Of a stretch of DNA of 64,000 nt, positions 20,601 to 28,417 are shown piece by piece. Each line of letters starts with the position of its first letter. Position 1 is the first letter of the stretch. Origin of the DNA: Arenibacter nanhaiticus (GTDB taxonomy: Bacteria; Bacteroidota; Bacteroidia; Flavobacteriales; Flavobacteriaceae); NCBI RefSeq assembly GCF_900141935.1, contig NZ_FQYX01000003.1, positions 62,001-126,000 on the forward strand, in the 5' to 3' direction. Under the pieces are notes generated by a model that saw nothing but the letters and a program-made list of their open reading frames with translations, was not told the origin of the DNA and searched no databases. Both the position numbers and the translations under genes were made by a program.

Positions 20601-21149
20601 TCTGACGGACCTGATGGTAAAATTGATGGTAACGATATGCAAGTACTCTCCAACAATGCAGCTCCCAGGATTAATTACGGATTTGGTTTGAACGTGGAGT
20701 ATAAGGGCTTTGTTATTAATACTCATTTCCAAGGTGTAGGTATGTACGATAGGATAATTTCCAACCAAGAAGGACCAGGAATGCGCCAACATGGTGGTTC
20801 TATCAGGCCGTATTATCCGATCTGGGCTAAGGATGTTTGGACCCCGGAGAATCCAGGTGCTCAATATCCTCGTCCGGTTGGAAAAAACTGGTATGAATCC
20901 GGAACCGGAGCTTCCTCTTTCTGGATTAGAAATGGGGCTTATTTAAGATTGAAAAATCTTAATATAGGGTACAATTTACCGGAAGCATGGGCTTCCCTAA
21001 TTAATATTAACTACGCGCAAGTATTTTTTAATGGTACTAACCTTTTTGCAATATCTGAGATGAAGGAATTTCATGATCCTGAACAGAAGGAATATGATTC
21101 ATATCCGCTGATGAAGTCATTTACACTTGGACTTAATTTAAACTTTTAA
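17601..21149 (+). CDS. SusC/RagA-type TonB-dependent outer-membrane receptor with STN signalling domain
   Basis: 1182 residues. Signal sequence (to about residue 42), STN domain (about 50-115: LSLELENVNIVRALHQI), carboxypeptidase-regulatory-like beta domain (about 145-215), a junction with EEVVVVGYGVQKKANLTGAI, plug domain with VVIAGSSG, VRIRGAFG and LKDAASASIYGSRAGNGVVLVTTKKG, then the 22-strand barrel ending SFTLGLNLNF. It imports glycan fragments across the outer membrane with TonB energy. The STN domain is the part that contacts FecR, so this receptor is also the sensor of the divergent sigma system. SusD follows after 13 bp. No truncation or frameshift is visible. Confidence 0.96.
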   Translation: MNKIYQWGLHYRQIPKIDLKFKITLLLLSLSLFNIHANSYATDTTSKLSLELENVNIVRALHQIESISEYRFLYESNQLDLERKISLSIKDKEITDVLKLIFDATNIRFKIINRQVILTKGGEKPRPENSVKPESKQKLLDVQFQVSGNILDTDGVPLPGASVVEKGTTNGTTTDFDGNFTLEVANSKAILVVSYMGFATREISVAGQTSIIVQMTEDAAGLEEVVVVGYGVQKKANLTGAITTVKVEELNNIANANLSNSLAGRAPGVVIAGSSGLTGASSSVRIRGAFGEPLYVIDGIVRDKEAFDSLNSSEVDQLSFLKDAASASIYGSRAGNGVVLVTTKKGDKQKPTFSYQGSFSTSSPTQELLSDQTTATDELIYQNRVAEFMGTPAPNGPEEFEYFKHLNYNVNDFIWNDPQSKKHSLSVSGGNDKITYYSLASYQGEKGSYKNLEYERVNLRSNVSAQITDAIKLNLNVSANQRNHDRFYWPFSPDDDYDVSDLYRVTFNWPKVYPFYTTADGTPADYVTEYPVQTPMGSWLAWSVIDQVIGDRYIKTRKREVNSILSIDVDLGKLVPGLSTKVSGNYLGSDYMRKKYLTFQKNYVFNQADPDGNRFIPAPPDPDKTNTFTFSKNQEFLSYDINTLWSYQLNWQLNYLKSFGKNDLSAMLVLEQGENGGYGAFAQAEDPVTNYDQMFVYSTDSERRYGDGWEEIGARQSAIGRFNYNFDQRYIAEFSFRYDGNTLFPKNKRWGFFPSMSLAWRLNNENFMSKYESWLDDLKLRVSYGTTGNDLDVNNRNIGAFGYRQVYQNAGSYIFGNNLYRSIAPGVTPNPYLTWATSTTYNAGFDAAILKNRLVTMFDIFYKKEVDILGSRLVTLPDNYGQDLAPENYAARSWKGAEFSAIWRDVLMDNQLSYSISANIGYAKDQWDILDEGASFQEGGSRAWESKIGQPLNRIIGLKNVGMIRTQDKLDEVLASGFKQFGRDPYLGALLFEDIRGDGYSDGPDGKIDGNDMQVLSNNAAPRINYGFGLNVEYKGFVINTHFQGVGMYDRIISNQEGPGMRQHGGSIRPYYPIWAKDVWTPENPGAQYPRPVGKNWYESGTGASSFWIRNGAYLRLKNLNIGYNLPEAWASLININYAQVFFNGTNLFAISEMKEFHDPEQKEYDSYPLMKSFTLGLNLNF

Positions 21150-21162
21150 TAGAGATTAAGAC

Positions 21163-22974
21163 ATGAAGAATAAACAGATGAAATATAAAAGAACTTTTAA
21201 AATAAAATTGATAGCCTGTTTTGGAATGCTATTGATGACCTCTTCCTTTTTAACTAGTTGCGAAGATGTTTTGGATATTGAAGATATCAATAATTACGAT
21301 CCAGATCAGTTGTGGAACGATGAGAATTTGGCCAATGCCTATATGGCGAATCTATACCCCATGTTTGGCAATTGGGATATTGGTCGGGACAGTTATTCCC
21401 AGCAATTGACCGGTATTCGGTTTTACCCCGATATGATCACGATTTCAAATGGGAATTTCAAATATTGGGATTACGATCGGATTCGGTTGATAAACCAAGC
21501 TATAGAAGATGTTCAGAATGGCACCTTGACCCAAGAAGTTAAAAATCAAATTTTAGGCCAGGCCTATTTCATGAGGGCTTACATATATTTTGAAATGATC
21601 AAATATCACGGTGGCGTACCATATATTACAAAACCTCAAGATAGGTATAACGACGATCTTTATGTAGCACGTAATTCAACCAAGGAAAGTTTTAATCTTT
21701 TGGCAGAAGACATAGATAGAGCTATTTCATTACTTCCTGAGCGAATTGACCGGGCCTCCAACGATTATGGGAAAATTGACGGTAACTTTGCATTGGCATT
21801 TAAAGCAAAAGTTTCCCTCTATAAGGCATCTCCACAATTTAATCCGTCCAACCCTTGGTCTAACAGCTATTGGGAAGAGGCGTATACAATAAACAAAAAA
21901 GCCTATGAACAATTATCGTCTCAAGGGTATGCTTTAACGGAAGATTACAGCGATATCTTTTTGGAAGAAAGAGGTCCGGAGGTTGTTTTTGCGGTAATTA
22001 ACACCTATCCTAATAAAACAGCAAATTGGGATGCAGGGGCCCGTCCTGGTTCAGAAAGCCGTGGCCCTGCTTCTGTAACTCCTACTTGGGAGTTCGTGAA
22101 GGAATTCCCTATGTTAGATGGAAAAAAGTATAATGACCCAACTGGGAACTACTTTAAAACTGATGATGAACTTTTGAGCAGCTACTGGTCAGATAGAGAT
22201 CCTAGATTCAGTAAGTCGATAGTATGGAACGGGAAAGTGTACGAGGTGTCGGGAAAATCAGGAAAAAGGCAATACACCGCGTTAGGAGTAGCCCACGAGC
22301 TCGATGATTTTGGAGTAAATCCAAAAGCTGCAGTGAATTCTACTAACTTAGACCGATATAGCGGATTTTTTATTTTGAAGGCTTCAAGACTCAGTTATAC
22401 GCAGGCCGAGGTTCAGCAATACGACGTAGATTATGTTTTAATGCGTTTTGCAGAAGTAATGATTAATTACGCTGAGACAGCAAACGAAACAGGAAGACTA
22501 GGCGAGGCAATGGATATTCTTAGAGCAATTAGAGAGCGAGCGGGCATTGAGCCTGGAGTGGATGGTAATTACGGAATTGTCGCCACGAACCAAGAAGAAA
22601 TGAGAGAGGCTATATTGCACGAACGAAATATAGAATTTAGTTTTGAAGGCCACCGATTTTGGGATTTAAGAAGACTAAGAATGCTGGATCGATTGGACAA
22701 CAAAACCAAATCTGGAGTAGAGGCCATTGCAATAAATCAGGATGGTACCGAAATGCCAATTGGAGAGGCTCGTGATAAAGCTGACGATTATGAATTGGTT
22801 GAAACCGACTTTAAATATAGCGTGCTTCAGGTGCCGTTTAGTGGGGTTAAAGTCAGCTCAGTACCGGAGTCATATTACTTCTTTCCAATACAGCAAGAAA
22901 TTTTGGATCGGAATACCAAACTTGAACAAAATGTTGGATGGGGAGGTACTTTCAATCCTACATTAGAAGATTAA
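21163..22974 (+). CDS. SusD/RagB-family glycan-binding lipoprotein
   Basis: 603 residues with a lipoprotein signal (LTSC, C33; a shorter start at codon 6 is possible). It carries the usual tetratricopeptide-type helices (ILGQAYFMRAYIYFEMIKYHGGVPYI), EFPMLDGKKY, YVLMRFAEVMINYAETANE, ERAGIEPG, REAILHERNIEFSFEGHRFWDLRR and the C-terminal LEQNVGWGG. It forms the extracellular lid of the adjacent SusC and is translated from the same message. A terminator lies 40 bp downstream, so the FecR-SusC-SusD transcript ends here. Confidence 0.96.
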   Translation: MKNKQMKYKRTFKIKLIACFGMLLMTSSFLTSCEDVLDIEDINNYDPDQLWNDENLANAYMANLYPMFGNWDIGRDSYSQQLTGIRFYPDMITISNGNFKYWDYDRIRLINQAIEDVQNGTLTQEVKNQILGQAYFMRAYIYFEMIKYHGGVPYITKPQDRYNDDLYVARNSTKESFNLLAEDIDRAISLLPERIDRASNDYGKIDGNFALAFKAKVSLYKASPQFNPSNPWSNSYWEEAYTINKKAYEQLSSQGYALTEDYSDIFLEERGPEVVFAVINTYPNKTANWDAGARPGSESRGPASVTPTWEFVKEFPMLDGKKYNDPTGNYFKTDDELLSSYWSDRDPRFSKSIVWNGKVYEVSGKSGKRQYTALGVAHELDDFGVNPKAAVNSTNLDRYSGFFILKASRLSYTQAEVQQYDVDYVLMRFAEVMINYAETANETGRLGEAMDILRAIRERAGIEPGVDGNYGIVATNQEEMREAILHERNIEFSFEGHRFWDLRRLRMLDRLDNKTKSGVEAIAINQDGTEMPIGEARDKADDYELVETDFKYSVLQVPFSGVKVSSVPESYYFFPIQQEILDRNTKLEQNVGWGGTFNPTLED

Positions 22975-23014
22975 AGAGACTTTGTATCTTTGATCACTAA
23001 AAGCTAAAATCATT

Positions 23015-23058
23015 GAAAAGGGTTTCTATATTTTATAGATACCCTTTTCTGTTTTTTT
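23015..23058 (+). terminator. Intrinsic terminator after SusD
   Basis: Stem of 15 bp with one mismatch (arms 23015-23029 and 23035-23049), loop of about 5 nt, then seven T residues after one G. It ends the SusC/SusD transcript. Confidence 0.8.
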
Positions 23059-23353
23059 AACATTATTCTTGGTAGGGCACCCCATTTAATTACATGCACA
23101 ACTCTTGCCTTGTAACTTTGGTTATAAAAAAATATAAATAGTAAGATTAGCTATGGATAAGAACAAAAAATAAAACAAAAGTTATTAAAATTATATTTGT
23201 AAGAATTTTAATTAATATTTTAGACCTCTTATAGGTTAAACTACTTCTTTTGCCAAAAATGAACTACATACAGGATGATAAAATTATTCTGTAATGAATA
23301 ATTATCGTTCCATACTAGAATTTCTATACAAAAACTAACAAAGGGGCTTTTTG

Positions 23354-23857
23354 CGCATATCCCATATTTGCTTAGATCCAAATGAATCTACCCGAATTGG
23401 AGAAGAGCTGAAAAAGGGAGGCCTGATAGATTAAAAACAACGAAGGTTTATAGGATGTAACGGACATATATCCTTTATATCACCACCACAACTGGTCATG
23501 ACTCCTGAAGGAAAACATTGGTTTGAAACAATAGAATTATTCTAAGAACCAAGACTTGTGGAGTATTGAATCTAAACTATGCTCTAAATTAAAACTGTTC
23601 ACTTGGGCAAAATAAACGTCCATAGAGTCATAATTCGGGAAGGGTGAGTACATTCAAAACATAATAAACCCCTAGATAATGTTCCCCAGAACTATGGATA
23701 GAAAATAAGCATAAAATGCATTAAGCAGAGGAAAAGGGTAGAGGATGTACTACTAGTTTTTCCAAAAAAGAGGAATTATGTAATGAAGGGCAATAATTAT
23801 CTAATTACCTTATATGATGGTAGGTTTTACAAAATAAAATTTAAACTTCATTTATAA
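23354..23857 (+). pseudogene. Relic reading frame of unknown family
   Basis: One frame stays protein-like over about 500 bp despite several in-frame stops (for example at 23432 and 23543). It contains RISHICLDPNESTRIGEELK, FISPPQLVMTPEGKHWFE, VHLGKINVHRVIIREG and VEDVLLVFPKKRNYVMKGNN. Codon composition looks coding, and the same frame is kept from end to end. I do not recognise the family. The rest of 22975-24143 outside the terminator and the hairpin at 23960 holds nothing I can name. Confidence 0.35.
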
Positions 23858-23959
23858 ATCATCTTTATAATTAAGTATGCCAAGGTAATTTTTTAGTTAT
23901 TTCAAAGGTATAATTCTAGAGGTTAGATAAATTTTCGAAGCGCAGCATTTCCGTCATCC

Positions 23960-24001
23960 GACACTATGCCTTAAAACTTACACAGTTTAAGGCATAGTGT
24001 C
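23960..24001. repeat. Perfect 16-bp inverted repeat
   Basis: Arms 23960-23975 and 23986-24001 are perfect reverse complements around a 10-nt loop. There is no T-run on either side. It sits between the relic frame and the convergent small gene at 24144, where it could act as a bidirectional terminator or be the end of a lost element. Confidence 0.6.
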
Positions 24002-24143
24002 TAAAATAGTCCCCTAAAATAAATTTACAGATTTTTATATTAGTTTCTTTTTCTTCCTTAACCAATTACTTTCAGTAATAGTATCGTACCCTGCCATTGT
24101 ATGGGTGTTTGTTTAAGTCATTTTCAGTTTGATAATTTCTCGA

Positions 24144-24506
<363 letters not shown>

Positions 24507-24841
24507 TTATGCTTTTGTACCCGGAGGTTGGCTAATGGTTAAAGTAGTAAGTGGTGTTTTTAAATATAAATTTGTTTATCTATATAATTATTTTACCTCC
24601 CTGTCTACACTACCTAAGCAGGTAGTCCCATGCATTTCAATTTTTAACCAAGAATAATTTCCTTCTATTTCTCTTTAAATTAGTGTTGAAGGAAAAGAAC
24701 ATTTCTTCATCCATATTTAAAGTGCAGCCTTTTTTCATCTCAGATGTCAATTTCTAAAATTGCCCATCTGTAAAATAATTTCAAGATCTATTATAAAATA
24801 TAACTTACAAATTTAAAATTAATTTTTAGAAAACACTTAAG

Positions 24842-24903
24842 ATAGCATAAAGAAATCCAATGTTTCAAAATATACCATGGCTATATTTCAAGCTTTGATA
24901 AAT
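24842..24903 (+). repeat. Intergenic repeat, copy B
   Basis: Second copy of the element at 14758-14807, same orientation. It has the identical 16-nt opening block and the ATGGCTATA / TTCAA / CTTTGATAAAT blocks, with about 11 additional bases between them. Confidence 0.55.
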
Positions 24904-25129
24904 GTGGCTGATAAGTTTTAGAAAAGGTGAAAATTTAGTGGCTCGTTTCAAAAGACATCATTGAGTTGGGATGAGGGAGTTGGGATGAGGCCTACTTCTT
25001 GGGTAATACAACCCGTAATGATTGATCCAAAACACTTTTGAAGAGGAATTGGTTGTTCTTTTTATTCTTGGTCACTATTTGTTTGCTGGAGGACGGGATC
25101 TAGATTTTAAACCGAATGCCCCATTGAAC

Positions 25130-25390
25130 GATCTTGCGAAATTGAGTTTTTTTAGGCTACCTAAGAGAATGATACTTCGCCCTTCTTAGGTCAGTTTTAT
25201 AGAACTCTTCATATCAGGGAGGCATAGCTTGCCTGGAGCCATTTCCGATTCTTTGATAAAACCAGGGAAGATGGAAAGTTTAGAAACAGGTTTTGAAGCA
25301 AAGCTTTTTAAGAATCATTTGTCGTTTGAGAATGATCAATTTTCCTGACTCATTGGGCTGAGGATAAATGCAGGTAAAATTACGGAATGA
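25130..25390 (+). pseudogene. Relic of a SusC-type TonB-dependent receptor (C-terminal half)
   Basis: In a single frame with stops I read LAKLSFFRLPKR, then SGRHSLPGAISDSLIKPGK, then ESLETGFEAKLFKNHLSFEN, a stop, then RINAGKITE. These reproduce the barrel signatures of SusC proteins: the LxxLKLRxSWG strand, the LKPExxxSxExGxExxFFxNRL strand and the NAGKxxNxGxE strand. Spacing is compressed, so internal deletions have occurred. No plug domain or SusD remains nearby. This is a dead glycan-import gene. Confidence 0.6.
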
Positions 25391-25795
25391 ATTATTTAAT
25401 AGAGATAAGTACATTTCTACTTTTATTAGAAGTCCTAAGATTAAAAAAAAAACTGAAAATCCATATGTGGAAAAATTTCATTTTACACGTATCCATAGTA
25501 CAAGCAGGATTATATTATTCTGTCAAGAATTGTTGTCTCAGGTATATTGTTTATCTGGTATCATCAAAGCATCGTCCTAACAGGGATGTGTTTTTAACCC
25601 TCCTTTGACTGTCCGAAACGTAGCTCAATCGAACATAGATAAACATAAGCTGATAGTCGTGCTTTATATTACCTTGACCATAATATTTCAACACTCTGTT
25701 TTATCGGATTAAAAGTCTGTAATAGAGGTTTTTGAAGAATTTTAGACTCCGTTTTTCATTCCAGTCACTGAGAAACGGGCGTGCCTTTGAATTTG

Positions 25796-26071
25796 TCAGA
25801 GATCAGTAATAAAGGTATCTCTGCCCTTTATTCCAATATAAATATCGCATAGGGTAATACAATAGTTCAGCTGTCCCAATGTTAGGATCACGAATTGTTC
25901 GTAGCTTTTACATTTGCTGCTCCCGTTCTTACCATGGCACTCATCGGTACAATGTTTGGGCATCCAGCTATGGAATAAATTTAATGTTTTGCGGATTAAA
26001 ACCTTGTTTGTACTTTTAATGCTTCTGAAGAGTTCGAAAAAAATATTTTTTGTCGGTAAAAACAAAAACAT
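25796..26071 (-). pseudogene. IS4-type transposase N-terminal relic
   Basis: The minus-strand frame contains FHSWMPKHCTDECHGKNG, then KCKSYEQFVILTLGQLNY, then CDIYIGI. This follows the N-terminal pattern of IS4-family transposases (FxxCVxxYxGDxxVKxFxCWxQFLxMxFxQLxxxxSLRDI). The DDE catalytic part is not readable downstream, so this is a fragment. It suggests past insertion activity in this decayed stretch. Confidence 0.45.
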
Positions 26072-26084
26072 GGGATTTCCAGAC

Positions 26085-26123
26085 TTCTTTATTTACAACT
26101 ATTGGCTAATTGTAAATAAAGAA
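26085..26123. promoter_or_regulatory. Perfect 14-bp inverted repeat upstream of the GH123 gene
   Basis: Arms 26085-26098 and 26110-26123 are perfect reverse complements around an 11-nt loop. They lie 53 bp before the GH123-type start codon. The position fits an operator or a leader hairpin; no T-run supports a terminator on the plus strand. Confidence 0.5.
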
Positions 26124-26175
26124 TTGAAAAAAAAATAAAAGCACATATATAAAAAGTAAATAAATAAAGATTAAA

Positions 26176-27948
26176 ATGAATAAATTAATTTTAGGGCTAT
26201 TATTAGTAATTGTTTTTAATGTCAGCTGTGAACAGAAAAACAAGATTGTAATTGCTCAAACTTTTGAAGAACCTATAGATCCATCACCTAATAAAGATGA
26301 AAATTGGGAAGGGGTTCCAAAAGGATTGCAAGCTACAGTAACATCCACAAACATTCGTTTTGTAAAAAGTGTCATTCCTAAATTGGAAAAACAAACAACT
26401 TGGACAGGTAATGCTTGGAAAGGGGAGCGTATTTCAAGTCAATTAGTCCTATGGAGTAATGATTCTATTAATCATGTAAGCACTGAAATTTCTGATTTTA
26501 AATCAAATTCCGGGCACCTCTTGCCTTCCAGTATTGCTAAAGCGCGATTTGTAAAATATGTGATTACAGATGAATTTGCTGAAGGTTGTGGGTACAGAAA
26601 ACCAGAAGATTTTTCATCGTCCTTAGCTGCCGATGCTTTAGATGAGGTAAGTTCATATGCTGTAAAAGCACAAGAAACCAGACCAATTTGGATAACTATA
26701 GATGTTCCAAGTGATGCCGTATCAGGAACTTATAAAAGTACTGTTACCCTAGATATTAAAGGGCAGGATTCAAAAACTTTTGAATTTACTTTGAATGTAA
26801 TAGATAAGGTTCTTCCAGAAGGAACAGATTGGAAATTTCATTTGGACCTATGGCAAAATCCTTTTGCCGTGGCCCGATTCCATAAAGTAGAAGTATGGTC
26901 TGTAGAACATTGGGAGTTGTTAAGGCCAATTATGAAACGATTGGCAGATGCTGGACAGAAGGTAATTACCGTGTCGTTAAATAAACGGCCTTGGGGCGGA
27001 CAAACTTTTGACCAATTTGAAACTATGGTCAAATGGAAAAAGAAGATAGATGGCACATGGGAATATGATTTTGACATTTTTGACAAGTGGGTTCAGTTTA
27101 TGATGGATTTGGGCGTTAAAAAACAAATAAGTTGTTATTCGATGGTTCCTTGGGGGAATGAGTTTTATTATTTTGATGAAAAAGAAAATAAAGAAATTAA
27201 AATTAAAGCAGCTCCTGGAACCAAAGAATATGAAGCCTTGTGGATTCCATTTTTAACAGAATTTAAAAAGCACTTGACAAAAAAAGGCTGGAATAATATT
27301 ACCAGAATTGCGATGGATGAAAGAGGGCCCGAAGAAATGAAAGCCATGCTGGACTTACTTAACCAATATGCTCCAGAATTTGGGGTATCGTTTGCAGACA
27401 ATCATAAGAGTTATAAATTGTACCCTGATGTTTTAAAAGATATGTCGGTAGCTTTTGGACATCCTGTAGATCAGGAAGATTTGGAAAAAAGAAGAGCTAA
27501 TGAATATATAAGTACTCATTATGTGTGTTGTTCAGATGGGTTTCCGAATACTTTTACTTTCTCACCTCCGGCAGAAGGTGTGTTTATTGGTTGGTACACT
27601 ATTGCTGCAGATTTTGATGGATTTTTGCGTTGGGCTTACAATAGTTGGGTAGAAAACCCCTTGCAAGATTCACGGTTTAGCGCTTGGCCCGCCGGAGACA
27701 CCTATTTGGTTTATCCGGACAATAGAACTTCAATTCGATTTGAAACTTTGCGTGATGGTATTGAAGATGCTGAAAAGATCAGAATATTGAGGGAGGATTT
27801 AAAAAGCAAAAATATGCTTGAAGATCTCGATTATTTAAATAAAGTAGTAGCACAATTTAATATTACTGCAAAACCAGAAGGCGGAGTTGAAGCTATGATT
27901 GAAAATGGTAAAAACGTATTAAATATTCTAGCAAAAAAAATAGAATAG
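26176..27948 (+). CDS. GH123-type (DUF4091) glycosidase lipoprotein
   Basis: 590 residues with a lipobox (NVSC, C18). An N-terminal beta-sandwich (about 55-215, ending FEFTLNVIDKVLP) is followed by a TIM barrel and a C-terminal part with FLRWAYNSWVENP and a DTYLVYP...RFETLRDGIEDAEKIRIL stretch, the DUF4091/GH123 hallmark. IAMDERGPEE supplies an Asp-Glu pair (D381, E382) in the place of the substrate-assisted catalytic pair of GH123. Characterised GH123 enzymes are beta-N-acetylgalactosaminidases; many DUF4091 proteins are not characterised, so the substrate is open. It stands alone, with hairpins on both sides. Confidence 0.83.
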   Translation: MNKLILGLLLVIVFNVSCEQKNKIVIAQTFEEPIDPSPNKDENWEGVPKGLQATVTSTNIRFVKSVIPKLEKQTTWTGNAWKGERISSQLVLWSNDSINHVSTEISDFKSNSGHLLPSSIAKARFVKYVITDEFAEGCGYRKPEDFSSSLAADALDEVSSYAVKAQETRPIWITIDVPSDAVSGTYKSTVTLDIKGQDSKTFEFTLNVIDKVLPEGTDWKFHLDLWQNPFAVARFHKVEVWSVEHWELLRPIMKRLADAGQKVITVSLNKRPWGGQTFDQFETMVKWKKKIDGTWEYDFDIFDKWVQFMMDLGVKKQISCYSMVPWGNEFYYFDEKENKEIKIKAAPGTKEYEALWIPFLTEFKKHLTKKGWNNITRIAMDERGPEEMKAMLDLLNQYAPEFGVSFADNHKSYKLYPDVLKDMSVAFGHPVDQEDLEKRRANEYISTHYVCCSDGFPNTFTFSPPAEGVFIGWYTIAADFDGFLRWAYNSWVENPLQDSRFSAWPAGDTYLVYPDNRTSIRFETLRDGIEDAEKIRILREDLKSKNMLEDLDYLNKVVAQFNITAKPEGGVEAMIENGKNVLNILAKKIE

Positions 27949-28004
27949 CATTGAAAGTTAACATCTAGGATTGAGGATGTTTTTTAGCCGACCATGGGGA
28001 TTAA

Positions 28005-28044
28005 TACTATTTGAAAATTATGGGTGTATAGTTTTCAAATAGTA
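28005..28044. repeat. 13-bp perfect inverted repeat downstream of the GH123 gene
   Basis: Arms 28005-28017 and 28032-28044 are perfect reverse complements around a 14-nt loop, 57 bp after the stop codon. A weaker hairpin followed by six T residues precedes it at about 27960-27985. Together they probably end the GH123 transcript. The rest of 27949-28417 holds a short degenerate frame (GINPDLKGEAPFRIYEVIRP) that I cannot assign. Confidence 0.5.
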
Positions 28045-28348
28045 GCCCTTCATGGATATATTTGGGTTGTAGCCCTCTTTTTATCCTTGTAGCAATCGAA
28101 CCGAACATATAGGAATAAATCCTGATCTAAAAGGAGAAGCCCCATTTCGTATTTATGAAGTCATCAGGCCTGTTGAAGGAGATTGACTCTATCGGAAATG
28201 GGGTTATTTATTCATAGTTAAAAATCACCATGTTTATCCAAGCTAAAGTAGGTTATAAAATAGTGATAACTATTAAATTTGAAGCCTTTGCTTCCATTGA
28301 TTATGTTGTTTAAGTGTTTTTTAAATAAAATGTTTCTTTGAGATCTGA

Positions 28349-28356
28349 TAACTTTG
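28349..28356 (+). promoter_or_regulatory. Possible Bacteroidota -7 promoter element
   Basis: TAACTTTG fits the Bacteroidota -7 consensus TAnnTTTG, 61 bp before the ATG of the membrane AraC regulator. A good TTTG -33 box about 20 bp upstream is lacking, so this is tentative. Confidence 0.35.
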
Positions 28357-28417
28357 ATACTGAATTTTACATCAGTATATTTATTGCTCATTTTTTATGT
28401 AACTATTCGTTGAATCA

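Noticed and set aside
28120-28210. Short degenerate frame (GINPDLKGEAPFRIYEVIRP) after the GH123 gene
   Set aside because: Too short and interrupted to assign; could be chance.
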